Source: Bacillus sp. CECT 9360
GTDB lineage: Bacteria; Bacillota; Bacilli; Bacillales; DSM-1321
Assembly (NCBI RefSeq): GCF_918741275.1
Contig: NZ_CAKKNA010000021.1
Span: forward strand, 1 to 56,207
Length of the DNA stretch: 56,207 nucleotides
Direction: 5' to 3'
In this document: piece by piece, positions 20,281-29,816 of the stretch
Numbering within the stretch: the first letter of the stretch is position 1
How the letters are laid out: each line of letters opens with the position of its first letter
Program-made: the position numbers and the translations under genes
The notes under the pieces: model-generated
What the model saw: the letters and a program-made list of their open reading frames with translations, nothing else
Database searches by the model: none
What the model was told of the DNA's origin: nothing

Positions 20281-20574
20281 ATGGAAGTGACTGACGTAAG
20301 ATTACGCCGCGTAACTACTGATGGTCGAATGAGAGCGATTGCATCTATCACATTGGATAATGAATTCGTTGTTCATGATATCCGTGTCATTGACGGGAAT
20401 AACGGCTTATTCGTAGCTATGCCGAGCAAACGCACTCCGGATGGGGAGTTCCGTGATATTGCTCATCCGATTAATTCTTCAACACGCGGGAAAATCCAGG
20501 ATGCAGTTTTGGCAGAATACCACCGCTTGGGAGAATTAGAAGTAGTAGAATTAGAGGAAGCAGGAGCTTCTTAA
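20281..20574 (+). CDS. spoVG: SpoVG, RNA-binding regulator of septation
   Basis: 97 residues: [11 protein letters not shown], then [21 protein letters not shown], all SpoVG family signatures. Known: small RNA- and DNA-binding regulator that affects asymmetric septation and cortex formation. ATG 20281 follows AAAGGTGGTGAAC; upstream GTG 20269 overlaps that site. Own sigma-H-like promoter and terminator. Confidence 0.97.
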   Translation: MEVTDVRLRRVTTDGRMRAIASITLDNEFVVHDIRVIDGNNGLFVAMPSKRTPDGEFRDIAHPINSSTRGKIQDAVLAEYHRLGELEVVELEEAGAS

Positions 20575-20598
20575 TACAAAAAGGTTTTATAGCATCAG

Positions 20599-20628
20599 GA
20601 GCCTACTTCCTAAGTAAGGCTCTTTTTA
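20599..20628 (+). terminator. Intrinsic terminator of spoVG
   Basis: GAGCCTACTT (20599-20608) pairs with AAGTAAGGCTC (20612-20622) with one bulged A, then TTTTT. Confidence 0.88.
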
Positions 20629-20788
20629 TATATCTTTTACCCGGCATACCTCGATATAAACCTCTAATCCACATATATAATCCTTTTTTTTTTGACAAAA
20701 AATTGTACTTAGTGTTGTAACCTTGAAAACATTCGACTTTTACTATAGTATTTTTAATGGATAAAAAGGTGAAAATGGAGGCCTATTA

Positions 20789-22162
20789 ATGAGTAATCGC
20801 TATGCAGTAATTTTAGCGGCAGGACAAGGTACCAGAATGAAATCAAAGCTTTACAAGGTTCTGCACCCTGTTTGCGGAAAACCAATGGTACAACATGTGA
20901 TTGACCAAGTCAATGAACTTACTATAGAACAAACTGTAACAATCATCGGGCATGGTGCTGAACTAGTTAAAGAACAGCTTGGAGATGCAAGTCGATATGC
21001 TTTGCAAGAACAGCAATTAGGCACAGCACATGCAGTTATGCAAGCGGAAGGTTTATTGGCAGACAAGGAAGGGACCACATTGGTCATTTGCGGAGACACT
21101 CCCCTTATCAAAGCCGAGACAATGGCCGCGCTTATCAAGCAACATGAAGAAATGAACGCGAAAGCAAGTGTCTTGACTGCCACAACCGAAAATCCGGCTG
21201 GCTATGGCAGGGTAATCCGCAGTAACGAAGGCCTGGTTGAGAAAATTGTTGAGCATAAAGATGCTTCAGACGCTGAAAGACAAATAGAAGAAATCAATAC
21301 AGGAACATATTGTTTTGACAATAAAGCACTATTTCAAGCTTTAAAGAAGGTATCGAATGAAAACGTTCAGGGAGAGTATTATCTGCCTGATGTGATTGAG
21401 ATATTGAAATCACAAGGTGAAACTGTTACTGCGTTTCAAACGGATGACTTTGAAGAAACACTTGGGGTAAACGACCGCGTCGCTCTTTCGCAGGCTGAAC
21501 AAATTTTAAAAAGACGCTTAAATGAATATCATATGAAAAATGGCGTGTCGATCATCGATCCTAATAACACGTATATAGAAGCTGATGTGATGATTGGGCA
21601 AGATACGGTTATTTATCCAGGAACGATGATTAAAGCGAACAGCCAAATTGGTGAGGATTGCATCATTGGACCTAATTCGGAAATTAAAGATTGTGAGATT
21701 GGCAACCGGACAGTGATTAGACAATCTGTCGCTCATGAGAGCAAAATCGGATCTGATGTAAGCATTGGGCCATTTGCGCACATACGTCCAAAATCCGAAT
21801 TGCTTGATGAAGTGAAAATTGGAAACTTTGTCGAGATTAAGAAGACGATCTTCGGTAAAGGAAGCAAAGCCTCTCATTTAAGTTACATTGGAGACGCAGA
21901 AGTTGGAAATGATGTGAATATTGGCTGCGGCTCAATTACCGTCAATTATGACGGAGTGAATAAGCATTTAACTAAGATTGAAGATGGCGTATTCATCGGA
22001 TGCAATTCCAATTTAATCGCCCCCGTTACAGTAGGGAAGAACGCCTATGTGGCTGCCGGCTCTACGATTACTGAGGACGTTCCGGGTGAGGCTTTGTCGA
22101 TAGCTCGCGCCCGTCAAGTGAATAAAGAAAACTATGTTCAACATTTAAATTTCAATAAATAA
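20789..22162 (+). CDS. glmU: Bifunctional UDP-GlcNAc pyrophosphorylase / GlcN-1-P acetyltransferase
   Basis: 457 residues. N-terminal nucleotidyltransferase (about 1-229) with [20 protein letters not shown] and GTAHAV; C-terminal left-handed beta helix (about 250-457) with hexapeptide repeats ([35 protein letters not shown]). Makes UDP-GlcNAc for peptidoglycan and teichoic acids. ATG follows ATGGAGG. A TTGACA at 20692 and a TATAGT at 20744 lie upstream, but they do not pair well. Followed by prs after 18 bp. Confidence 0.97.
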   Translation: MSNRYAVILAAGQGTRMKSKLYKVLHPVCGKPMVQHVIDQVNELTIEQTVTIIGHGAELVKEQLGDASRYALQEQQLGTAHAVMQAEGLLADKEGTTLVICGDTPLIKAETMAALIKQHEEMNAKASVLTATTENPAGYGRVIRSNEGLVEKIVEHKDASDAERQIEEINTGTYCFDNKALFQALKKVSNENVQGEYYLPDVIEILKSQGETVTAFQTDDFEETLGVNDRVALSQAEQILKRRLNEYHMKNGVSIIDPNNTYIEADVMIGQDTVIYPGTMIKANSQIGEDCIIGPNSEIKDCEIGNRTVIRQSVAHESKIGSDVSIGPFAHIRPKSELLDEVKIGNFVEIKKTIFGKGSKASHLSYIGDAEVGNDVNIGCGSITVNYDGVNKHLTKIEDGVFIGCNSNLIAPVTVGKNAYVAAGSTITEDVPGEALSIARARQVNKENYVQHLNFNK

Positions 22163-22180
22163 TCCAGGTGGAGGTTCAGC

Positions 22181-23134
22181 ATGTCGAATCAGTATTTAGA
22201 TCCTAATTTAAAGGTCTTTTCTTTAAATTCCAATCTTGCTCTAGCAGAAGAAATAGCGAAATCAATCGGGGTAGAGCTTGGAAAGTGTTCAGTAACCCGT
22301 TTTAGCGATGGGGAAATCCAGATTAATATTGAAGAAAGCATCCGTGGCTGTGATGTGTTTGTTATTCAATCTACAAGCGCGCCTGTAAATGAACATATCA
22401 TGGAATTATTAATTATGATTGATGCCCTTAAACGTGCATCCGCAAAAACCATTAACATTGTTATGCCCTATTACGGTTATGCCCGCCAGGACCGTAAAGC
22501 GCGTGCACGTGAGCCAATCACTGCTAAGCTGGTAGCGAACCTATTGGAAACAGCTGGTGCAACCCGCGTTATTACGCTGGACCTTCACGCCCCACAAATT
22601 CAAGGATTTTTCGATATCTTAATCGACCACATGATGGGGGTTCCGATTCTTGCTGATTATTTTAAGGCAAAAAGATTAAGCGATATTGTTATTGTTTCGC
22701 CGGATCATGGCGGTGTAACCCGAGCACGTAAAATGGCCGACCGCCTGAAAGCGCCAATTGCAATCATAGATAAACGCCGTCCGCGCCCAAATGTAGCGGA
22801 GGTTATGAATATCGTGGGTAACATTGAAGGGAAAACGGCCATTCTTATCGATGATATTATCGATACGGCCGGTACGATTACTCTGGCCGCAAATGCCTTG
22901 GTTGAAAACGGAGCTTTGGAAGTCTATGCATGCTGTACGCATCCAGTTCTTTCCGGCCCAGCTATTGAACGGATTCAAAATTCAAAAATTAAAGAGCTTG
23001 TTGTTACAAATACAATTGCTCTGTCTGAAGAAAAGAAAATTGAAAAAATTGTTGAGCTGTCAGTTGCGCCATTAATCGGGGAAGCAATTATCCGCGTTCA
23101 CGAAGAGCAATCTGTCAGCACATTATTCGATTAA
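22181..23134 (+). CDS. prs: Ribose-phosphate pyrophosphokinase
   Basis: 317 residues: [17 protein letters not shown], the ATP loop near [39 protein letters not shown], and the PRPP motif [11 protein letters not shown]. Makes PRPP from ribose 5-phosphate and ATP for nucleotide, histidine and tryptophan synthesis. GGTGGAGG ribosome site; co-transcribed with glmU. Confidence 0.98.
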   Translation: MSNQYLDPNLKVFSLNSNLALAEEIAKSIGVELGKCSVTRFSDGEIQINIEESIRGCDVFVIQSTSAPVNEHIMELLIMIDALKRASAKTINIVMPYYGYARQDRKARAREPITAKLVANLLETAGATRVITLDLHAPQIQGFFDILIDHMMGVPILADYFKAKRLSDIVIVSPDHGGVTRARKMADRLKAPIAIIDKRRPRPNVAEVMNIVGNIEGKTAILIDDIIDTAGTITLAANALVENGALEVYACCTHPVLSGPAIERIQNSKIKELVVTNTIALSEEKKIEKIVELSVAPLIGEAIIRVHEEQSVSTLFD

Positions 23135-23174
23135 TAGAAGGCTATGATATAACTTATCTAATGGAAAACAATCG

Positions 23175-23204
23175 GGCTTGCTCTGAACCAGCAAGCCTTT
23201 TTTA
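23175..23204 (+). terminator. Intrinsic terminator of glmU-prs
   Basis: GGCTTGCT (23175-23182) with AGCAAGCC (23190-23197), loop CTGAACC, then TTTTTT. Confidence 0.93.
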
Positions 23205-23250
23205 ATTAGAGGAAATTAGTAGTTTTATTATCAAAGTTTTCCAAGAAGGT

Positions 23251-23276
23251 GTTTTGTTTCTCTTTAATTAGGGTAT
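23251..23276 (+). promoter_or_regulatory. Predicted sigma-B promoter of ctc
   Basis: GTTTTG (23251-23256), 14 nt, GGGTAT (23271-23276). Consensus is GTTTAA-N12-15-GGGTAT. ctc is the classic general-stress gene of B. subtilis. Confidence 0.65.
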
Positions 23277-23334
23277 AATTAATAATTAGAGATGTAGAAA
23301 TATGTCGAATTTCGAATTTGAAAGGGGAAATACC

Positions 23335-24000
23335 ATGAGTAGTGCACTTGCAGCAAAAGAACGTTCGAATACTAATAAGCGCGGGTCTTTTTTAACAGAG
23401 CTAAGAGGAAATGGAGAATTTCCTGCTGTCATTTATGGAAATAAGAACGATAGTACTGCCATCTCTGTAAACAGTGCAGACTTTCTAAAGACGATGAAAA
23501 AAGTTGGCCGGAATGGGATCATCTCGTTGGATGTGAATGGAAAAGCCTATAATGTCATGCTTACTGATTATCAAAAAGACCCATTAAAAAATGAAATTTT
23601 TCATGCAGACTTTTTAATCGTCGATTTATCAACTGAAATGAATGCACAAGTAAGAATAAACCTTGTCGGCGATTCAGCGGGCGTCAAAGATGGCGGAGTT
23701 ATGCAACAATCTCTCCATGAGCTTTCTGTAACGGCTAAACCGCAAGAAATTCCTGAAGCAATTGAGGTAGATATTACTGAATTGCAAGTAGGGCAAGTGA
23801 TCACGATTGGTGAAATTAAAAAGAATTATAAGATAAGCATCAATCATGAAGACGAGGAAGTAATTGCTTCTGTCCTTGCTCCAAGACAAGAAGAAGAAAT
23901 CAATACCGGCGAGCAGCAGGATGGAGGAGTCCCTGAAAACGAAGAGGGACGTGAAACACCCGCTTCTCCCAAATCAGAATCAGACGAAGAAACGAAATAA
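23335..24000 (+). CDS. ctc: General stress protein Ctc, bL25 family ribosomal protein
   Basis: 221 residues: N-terminal L25-like 5S rRNA-binding domain (about 1-100, GEFPAVIYGNKND) and a C-terminal TL5/CTC domain (about 100-190), then an acidic disordered tail rich in Glu, Gly and Asp. Binds 5S rRNA in the large subunit under stress. ATG 23335 follows AAAGGGGAAA; upstream in-frame codons have no site. A partner of the altered 5S rRNA at the window start, so sequence changes on its RNA-facing surface would be informative. Confidence 0.93.
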   Translation: MSSALAAKERSNTNKRGSFLTELRGNGEFPAVIYGNKNDSTAISVNSADFLKTMKKVGRNGIISLDVNGKAYNVMLTDYQKDPLKNEIFHADFLIVDLSTEMNAQVRINLVGDSAGVKDGGVMQQSLHELSVTAKPQEIPEAIEVDITELQVGQVITIGEIKKNYKISINHEDEEVIASVLAPRQEEEINTGEQQDGGVPENEEGRETPASPKSESDEETK

Positions 24001-24012
24001 TATGGTACAATA

Positions 24013-24041
24013 GGCGTAACCTAATCGGGTTACGCCTTTTC
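24013..24041 (+). terminator. Intrinsic terminator of ctc
   Basis: GGCGTAACC (24013-24021) with GGTTACGCC (24028-24036), then TTTT. Confidence 0.9.
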
Positions 24042-24062
24042 GCTGTTAAGGAAGTCTAACAC

Positions 24063-24126
24063 TGAATAGGTGCAACTGCACCTAATTTCTGCCTTCTGAG
24101 GCTCGCCAACCGGCGAGTTTTCTTTA
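24063..24126. repeat. Family A repeat with terminator-like hairpin
   Basis: GGTGCAACTGCACCTAATTT, then CTCGCC (24102-24107), AACC, GGCGAG (24112-24117), TTTTCTTTA. It is the second hairpin after ctc. Confidence 0.75.
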
Positions 24127-24160
24127 AAGAAAAAGAAAGTATAAGTTTTTTAATTTTGAC

Positions 24161-24257
24161 TATGTCTAGCTAAGGCGTACAAGACGTGACTTGCGCCGAC
24201 GATGACATAAGGACGTGGTGTCTTAGTCGGCCAGCACCCAACCTCGACGTAAGCTTT
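24161..24257. repeat. Family B repeat between ctc and pth
   Basis: Starts ATGTCTAGCTAAGGCG, holds GACATAAGGACGTGG and TCTTAGTCGG (palindromic unit), and ends CGTAAGCTTTCGCTTTTC. Together with the Family A copy it fills the 24001-24338 gap; no gene there. Confidence 0.75.
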
Positions 24258-24338
24258 CGCTTTTCTTATATGGGTCTTGAGCCGCTTGTTTTGAAATGGA
24301 AAAAAGAGTAGGATTTTTGGAAAGACGGAGTGTGGACA

Positions 24339-24899
24339 ATGAAGATTTTTGTTGGTTTAGGAAACCCGGGAAAACAATATGAACATACGAGGCATAACAT
24401 CGGCTTTGATGTAATTGATGAGTTATCAAAAAAATGGGCTATACCCCTAGATCAAGCAAAGCATAAAGGAATCTACGGAATTGGCTCAGTGAACGGTGAA
24501 AAAATACTGCTGCTTAAACCGTTGACGTATATGAATCTCTCGGGTGAATCAATCGCAGCCGTTATGAACTTTTTCAAAGCGGAGCTAGAAGATATCGTTG
24601 TTTTATATGATGATTTAGATTTGCCAGTTGGAAGAATCCGTCTGCGTCAAAAAGGCAGTGCCGGCGGACATAATGGAATTAAATCTACAATCGCCCATCT
24701 TGGCACCCAGGAATTTAACCGGATACGTATTGGCATCGGTCGTCCTATCGGAAGAATTCCGGTGATTGATTATGTGCTGGGCCGCTTTATGAAGGAAGAC
24801 TGGGAAACGATGAGTAAAGTCATTGAAAAATGTGCGGAAGCTTGCGAAGATTGGACAAAGAAACCATTTTTACAAGTAATGAATGAACATAATCAATAA
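24339..24899 (+). CDS. pth: Peptidyl-tRNA hydrolase (SpoVC)
   Basis: 186 residues: FVGLGNPGKQYEHTRHNIGF (the catalytic His is in TRHN), PLTYMNLSGES, and DDLDLPVGRIRLR followed by GSAGGHNGIKS. Frees tRNA from dropped-off peptidyl-tRNA; essential. In B. subtilis a mutant allele is the spoVC sporulation locus. ATG 24339 has GGAG 8 nt upstream; GTG and ATG codons before it lie in the site. Confidence 0.96.
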   Translation: MKIFVGLGNPGKQYEHTRHNIGFDVIDELSKKWAIPLDQAKHKGIYGIGSVNGEKILLLKPLTYMNLSGESIAAVMNFFKAELEDIVVLYDDLDLPVGRIRLRQKGSAGGHNGIKSTIAHLGTQEFNRIRIGIGRPIGRIPVIDYVLGRFMKEDWETMSKVIEKCAEACEDWTKKPFLQVMNEHNQ

Positions 24900-24989
24900 A
24901 GCTTAAATGATAAGTGAATATTCCCATGAATAAGACTCCCCTATTTCGGTTTATACTAAAAATATTAAGCGCGAATAGGGGGTTAAGGA

Positions 24990-25220
24990 ATGGCTCTCCA
25001 TTATCATTGCAGGCATTGTGGTACAAAGATTGGAACGCTCCAGAAACAAACACTGAATACAGAGCAATTAGGATTTAATCACCTTAATAATGAAGATCGG
25101 CAAGACATGATTGTGTATGATTCTGCTGGAGACATCCATGTGAAAGCGATATGTGAAGACTGCCACGAATCATTGCAAAGAAATCCCGATTTACACCAAA
25201 ATGATTATATAATCCATTAA
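24990..25220 (+). CDS. fin: Anti-sigma-F factor Fin (YabK)
   Basis: 76 residues with two zinc knuckles, YHCRHCGTKIG near the start and CEDCHES near 57-63. Known: made in the forespore, binds sigma-F and aids the switch to sigma-G. Counterpart of csfB at the start of the window. ATG 24990 follows GGGGGTTAAGGA. The 90-bp gap after pth suggests its own promoter, but I could not define it. Confidence 0.94.
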   Translation: MALHYHCRHCGTKIGTLQKQTLNTEQLGFNHLNNEDRQDMIVYDSAGDIHVKAICEDCHESLQRNPDLHQNDYIIH

Positions 25221-25229
25221 ACGAAGGAA

Positions 25230-25256
25230 GCTTTGGTAAAACCAAAGCGTTTTTTC
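25230..25256 (+). terminator. Intrinsic terminator of fin
   Basis: GCTTTGGT (25230-25237), AAA, ACCAAAGC (25241-25248), then TTTTTT. Confidence 0.92.
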
Positions 25257-25282
25257 CGTTTGGCAGATGGAATAGTATAACT

Positions 25283-25354
25283 ATCTGCATAAGTGCAACT
25301 AACTACGCCTTTGTTTTCGCCTAAAAGGCTCGCCAGTCGGCGAGTTTTCTTTAT
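25283..25354. repeat. Family A repeat with terminator-like hairpin
   Basis: ATCTGCATAAGTGCAACTAA, then CTCGCC (25329-25334), AGTC, GGCGAG (25339-25344), TTTTCTTTA. Closest in form to the copies at 15762 and 24063. Confidence 0.78.
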
Positions 25355-25375
25355 TTGAGTTTAATGGTAATGAAA

Positions 25376-25412
25376 AGGTCACGACGTTAAGGCGTGAAAG
25401 ATTACGTGACCT
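25376..25412 (+). promoter_or_regulatory. Inverted repeat upstream of mfd
   Basis: AGGTCACG (25376-25383) and CGTGACCT (25405-25412) are perfect 8-bp arms. A further CGTGA at 25393-25397 lies between them. No T run follows, and the mfd ribosome site begins 9 nt later. It could be an operator or an RNA hairpin near the start. Confidence 0.45.
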
Positions 25413-25435
25413 GTTAAGTGAGAGGAGGTACAGAC

Positions 25436-28400
25436 ATGGATGGATTGAAAAGCTTGTTTTCAAGACAAGATGATGTGCAGTCAGTGATCACAGGCATTGA
25501 TGAAGGACTGAGAGAACAACTGGTGGCCGGACTATCCGGTTCCTCGAGGTCGATGCTCATTGCATCGGTATATGAAGAAACAAATAGGCCTATCTTATTA
25601 GTTACACACAATCTTTTACAGGCTCAAAAGTTTCATGAGGACTTATCCGGCTTGTTGCCTGAAGAGGAATTATATATATATCCAGCTAACGAGCTTATTG
25701 CCGCAGAGCTGAGCGTAGCGAGTCCAGAACTCCGGGCTCAGCGCATCGAGGCTTTGAATTACTGGTCCAGTGGAGTAAAGGGGATTGTTATTGTACCGAT
25801 TTCAGGGCTTCGTAAACTGCTGCCGCCAAAGGATGTTTGGAAAAACCACCAATCCTTCTTTAAAGTTGGTGATGACCTTGATTTGGAAGAGACCCTGAAT
25901 ACGTTTATATCAATGGGGTATCAAAGAACAGAAATGGTTTCGACCCCGGGTGAATTTAGCGTAAGAGGCGGCATTATTGATGTATATCCAATAACAGAAA
26001 ACAATCCGGTTCGAATCGAGTTATTTGACACAGAAATAGATTCAATCAGAACCTTTTCCATTGAAGATCAGCGTTCCGTCAAAAAGCTTTCAACCGTTCT
26101 TATTGGTCCGATGACAGAAGCCTTGCTGGAACCAAGACATGTTGAAAGCATTATTCATAACCTTGAAAAAGGGCTTGCTAAAAGTTTAAAGAAATTAAAG
26201 GATGAAAAAGCAAAGGAGCTAATGGTTCAAACGATCGGTTACGAATTGGAGCAGCTCCAGAACGGGTCCGTGCCCGATCAAATATCTAAATACTTAGGAC
26301 TTGCTTATGAAAAACCGGCTAGTTTAATAGATTACCTGCCGGCAAACGGGGTTGTCATACTAGATGAAATCAGCCGGATTCAAGAGATGAGCGAATCACT
26401 CGAAACAGAAGAAGCAGAGTGGCATACCGATCTTCTGAGTGAGGGACGGATTATTCACGATATCCAATTATCCAATAAGCTGCCGGAACTAATTGTGGGA
26501 TCCAGCCGACCGTTTGTATATTTATCCTTGTTTTTACGGCATGTACCGCATACCAATCCGCAGAATATCTTGAATTTGACATCCAAGCAGATGCAGAACT
26601 TTCATGGACAGATGCATGTGTTCAAATCTGAGGTCGAGCGTTGGAAAAAAGGCAAATTTGCCGTTGTTATCCTCGGTCCTGATGAAGAAAGAGTGAAAAA
26701 GCTGAACAGGGTGTTAGATGACTATGAAATAGAAGCGGCAGCGCTTGATGAAGAAAGCAGCGGGATCCTTCCAGGTAAAATCCAAATCCTTAAAGGGAAT
26801 TTAAATAATGGTTTCGAGTTGCCCATGCAAAAACTCGCGGTGATTACAGAACAGGAATTATTTAATAAGAGGACGAAAAAGTCGATCCGAAGGCAAAAAC
26901 TCTCCAATGCAGAGAGAATAAAAAGCTATTCGGAGCTTAAGGTCGGGGACTATGTGGTTCATGTCAATCATGGGATTGGCAAGTACCTTGGAATTGAGAC
27001 GCTTAGCATTAATAATGTCCATAAAGATTATCTTCAAATTCGTTATCAGGGTGACGATAAATTGTACGTCCCTGTTGACCAAATCGATCTCGTTCAAAAA
27101 TATGTAGGATCTGAGGGGAAAGAACCGAAGCTATATAAAATGGGCGGCAGTGAGTGGAAACGGGTTAAAAGCAAGGTCCAATCATCTGTCGAAGATATTG
27201 CCGACGATCTGATCAAATTATATGCGGAGCGTGAAGCAGCAAAAGGTTATGCCTTTTCTCCAGACGTCGATATGCAAAGAGAATTTGAAGTGGCTTTTGC
27301 TTATAATGAAACAGAAGATCAATTACGCTCCATCAATGAAATAAAAAAAGACATGGAACGCGAGCGACCGATGGATCGCCTTCTTTGTGGTGATGTGGGC
27401 TACGGTAAGACGGAAGTGGCCATTAGGGCGGCCTTTAAGGCAATTATGGATGGCAAGCAAGTCGCCTTTTTGGTCCCGACAACCATTTTGGCGCAACAGC
27501 ATTATGAAACGTTAAGGGAGAGATTCCAGGACTTCCCGATAACCATTGGGCTTTTGAGCCGTTTTCGCTCTAAAAAGCAACAGACGGAAACGACTAAGGG
27601 ACTAAAGGCTGGCACGGTGGATATTGTTGTAGGGACTCACAGGCTTTTGTCCAAGGACATTCAATATCGCGATCTCGGCTTGCTGATTATAGATGAAGAA
27701 CAGCGGTTTGGAGTGACCCATAAGGAAAAAATAAAAAAGCTGAAAACAAATGTGGATGTTTTAACTTTAACGGCAACGCCGATTCCGCGAACACTCCATA
27801 TGTCGATGCTTGGAGTAAGAGATTTATCTGTGATCGAAACCCCTCCGGAGAATCGCTTTCCGGTGCAAACATATGTTATGGAATATAACGGCGGACTGGT
27901 AAGAGAAGCAATTGAAAGAGAACTAGCGCGAGACGGACAGGTTTACTTTCTATATAACAGGGTAGAAGATATAGCAAGAAAAGCAGAAGAAATTTCCATG
28001 TTAGTGCCGGATGCGCGTGTGGCCTTTGCCCATGGGCAAATGACCGAGCAAGAGCTGGAATCTGTTATGTTTGGTTTTCTGGATGGGGAATACGATGTCT
28101 TAGTCAGCACTACGATTATCGAAACCGGTGTAGATATTCCAAATGTGAATACACTAATCGTGCATGAAGCGGATAGAATGGGGCTTTCCCAGCTTTATCA
28201 ACTTCGTGGACGGGTGGGCCGTTCCAATCGTGTTGCCTATGCCTACTTTACTTACCGGAAGGACAAAGTCCTTACGGAAGTGGCTGAAAAAAGGCTTCAG
28301 TCGATAAAGGAATTCACCGAGTTAGGTTCAGGATTCAAAATCGCGATGCGCGACTTGACGATTCGTGGGGCGGGAAATTTGTTGGGAGCACAGCAACATG

Positions 28401-28972
28401 GATTTATCGATTCTGTGGGCTTTGACCTATACTCACAAATGCTGAAAGAAGCAGTGGAAGTCCGGAAGAACGATAAACCTATAGATAAAGGCACACAACT
28501 TGAAATCGACCTGGATGTAGATGCCTACATCCCAGACTCTTATATTTCCGACGGGCATCAAAAAATTGAGATATACAAAAGGTTCAGGGGAGTTGCGTCT
28601 CTTGAAGAACTCGAGGAATTACAGGCAGAAATGCTTGACCGTTTTGGAGAATATCCGGATGAAGTTACCTATTTATTAATGATTGCAGAGACGAAAATCT
28701 TTGCTATTCAGGCAGGAATTGAAAGCGTTAAACAGGCAAAACAGGATATCTCGATTCTTATCTCGGAAAAAGAAAGCAGCGCGATTGATGGACAGAAGAT
28801 TGTTCAATTAGGTTCAAAGTATGGGCGTATGGTCGGTTTTGGTATGGAAGCTGGAAGAATGAAGCTTGTATTGCACACAAAAGACACAGAAGCAGAAAAG
28901 TGGCTTCATGTACTGAATGAGCTTGTAAAAGGTCTACAGCACGTAAAACTTGAGAATCAAACAACAGCATAA
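25436..28972 (+). CDS. mfd: Transcription-repair coupling factor Mfd
   Basis: 1178 residues. Order: UvrB-like UvrA-binding region (about 1-350), RNA polymerase-interaction (CarD-like) domain near 500-570 (KVGDYVVHVNHGIGKYLGIE), RecG-like DNA translocase (motif I CGDVGYGKTEVA, Walker B LLIIDEEQRFG, motif VI QLRGRVGRSNRVAYAY), and a C-terminal TRCF domain. It pushes stalled RNA polymerase off lesions and recruits UvrA. ATG 25436 follows AGAGGAGG. Full length, no frame breaks. Confidence 0.98.
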   Translation: MDGLKSLFSRQDDVQSVITGIDEGLREQLVAGLSGSSRSMLIASVYEETNRPILLVTHNLLQAQKFHEDLSGLLPEEELYIYPANELIAAELSVASPELRAQRIEALNYWSSGVKGIVIVPISGLRKLLPPKDVWKNHQSFFKVGDDLDLEETLNTFISMGYQRTEMVSTPGEFSVRGGIIDVYPITENNPVRIELFDTEIDSIRTFSIEDQRSVKKLSTVLIGPMTEALLEPRHVESIIHNLEKGLAKSLKKLKDEKAKELMVQTIGYELEQLQNGSVPDQISKYLGLAYEKPASLIDYLPANGVVILDEISRIQEMSESLETEEAEWHTDLLSEGRIIHDIQLSNKLPELIVGSSRPFVYLSLFLRHVPHTNPQNILNLTSKQMQNFHGQMHVFKSEVERWKKGKFAVVILGPDEERVKKLNRVLDDYEIEAAALDEESSGILPGKIQILKGNLNNGFELPMQKLAVITEQELFNKRTKKSIRRQKLSNAERIKSYSELKVGDYVVHVNHGIGKYLGIETLSINNVHKDYLQIRYQGDDKLYVPVDQIDLVQKYVGSEGKEPKLYKMGGSEWKRVKSKVQSSVEDIADDLIKLYAEREAAKGYAFSPDVDMQREFEVAFAYNETEDQLRSINEIKKDMERERPMDRLLCGDVGYGKTEVAIRAAFKAIMDGKQVAFLVPTTILAQQHYETLRERFQDFPITIGLLSRFRSKKQQTETTKGLKAGTVDIVVGTHRLLSKDIQYRDLGLLIIDEEQRFGVTHKEKIKKLKTNVDVLTLTATPIPRTLHMSMLGVRDLSVIETPPENRFPVQTYVMEYNGGLVREAIERELARDGQVYFLYNRVEDIARKAEEISMLVPDARVAFAHGQMTEQELESVMFGFLDGEYDVLVSTTIIETGVDIPNVNTLIVHEADRMGLSQLYQLRGRVGRSNRVAYAYFTYRKDKVLTEVAEKRLQSIKEFTELGSGFKIAMRDLTIRGAGNLLGAQQHGFIDSVGFDLYSQMLKEAVEVRKNDKPIDKGTQLEIDLDVDAYIPDSYISDGHQKIEIYKRFRGVASLEELEELQAEMLDRFGEYPDEVTYLLMIAETKIFAIQAGIESVKQAKQDISILISEKESSAIDGQKIVQLGSKYGRMVGFGMEAGRMKLVLHTKDTEAEKWLHVLNELVKGLQHVKLENQTTA

Positions 28973-29056
28973 ACGTTTTGATCATATTGGGTCTTATTTG
29001 CTTTTGTCTGCCTTTGATGGGAAGAACACCAAAAGAAAGAAAAATCCAATCAAAAT

Positions 29057-29086
29057 GTATAGAACTTTCCATATGAAAAAATACTA
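29057..29086 (+). promoter_or_regulatory. Predicted sigma-G promoter of spoVT
   Basis: GTATA (29057-29061), 18 nt, AATACTA (29080-29086). Consensus is gmATR-18-CATnmTA. spoVT is sigma-G dependent in B. subtilis. Confidence 0.6.
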
Positions 29087-29154
29087 AGTGCAAGCATGGT
29101 AATGGTGAAATCGTCACCCAAAAAATCAATGAGATGAAAGTGAGGCAACACAAG

Positions 29155-29691
29155 ATGAAAGCAACTGGTATTGTTCGCCGAATTGATGATTTAGGTAGAG
29201 TGGTTATTCCTAAAGAAATCCGCAGAACCCTTCGTATCCGAGAAGGAGATCCATTAGAGATTTTTGTTGACAGGGATGGAGAAGTAATCCTGAAAAAATA
29301 TTCTCCTATCAGTGAATTAGGTGATTTCGCAAAAGAGTATGCAGAAGCTTTATATGATAGCCTTGGCAGTCCCGTGTTAATTTGTGATCGTGATACCTAT
29401 ATCACGATGGCAGGAGGTTCCAAAAAAGATTACCTCAATAAAAGTATTAGTGAGTTAGTGGAAAAATCGATGGAAGATCGTCATTCTTTGCTCGAAACCC
29501 AAAAAGGGAGCATTGCCTTTGTCGATGGAAACGAAGAGGATGTTCAATCCTATACAATCGGACCGATCATTGCGAACGGAGACCCAATTGGAGCGGTCGT
29601 CATTTATTCTAAAGAAGCAACGGTCGGCGAGGTTGAGCAAAAAGCAGTTGAAACGGCAGCAGGATTTTTGGCAAGACAAATGGAATCATAA
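29155..29691 (+). CDS. spoVT: Stage V sporulation regulator SpoVT
   Basis: 178 residues: AbrB-like DNA-binding N-terminus (1-53, MKATGIVRRIDDLGRVVIP) and a GAF-like C-terminal domain (about 56-178). Known: tetramer modulating sigma-G genes in the forespore and spore germination. ATG 29155 follows GTGAGG. It is a paralogue of AbrB at 8292-8576 over the first 50 residues. Confidence 0.97.
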   Translation: MKATGIVRRIDDLGRVVIPKEIRRTLRIREGDPLEIFVDRDGEVILKKYSPISELGDFAKEYAEALYDSLGSPVLICDRDTYITMAGGSKKDYLNKSISELVEKSMEDRHSLLETQKGSIAFVDGNEEDVQSYTIGPIIANGDPIGAVVIYSKEATVGEVEQKAVETAAGFLARQMES

Positions 29692-29740
29692 AGAAAAAAG
29701 ACGGGCCTCGTGGGGGCCTGGCTTACATACGATTAATAAT

Positions 29741-29765
29741 GAGAGGCAGCGCCAGGCTGCCTCTC
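29741..29765 (+). terminator. Strong hairpin after spoVT, overlapping the yabM promoter zone
   Basis: GAGAGGCAGC (29741-29750), loop GCCAG, GCTGCCTCTC (29756-29765). The tail GTGTTATGTT is only partly T-rich, so termination may be weak. Confidence 0.55.
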
Positions 29766-29771
29766 GTGTTA

Positions 29772-29780
29772 TGTTATAAT
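29772..29780 (+). promoter_or_regulatory. Extended -10 promoter of yabM
   Basis: TG (29772-29773) T TATAAT (29775-29780) is a perfect extended -10. The usual -35 position falls inside the hairpin just upstream and shows no TTGACA. Confidence 0.6.
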
Positions 29781-29816
29781 ACAAACACAACATAAGAGTC
29801 AGGAAGGGGAAAGTTA

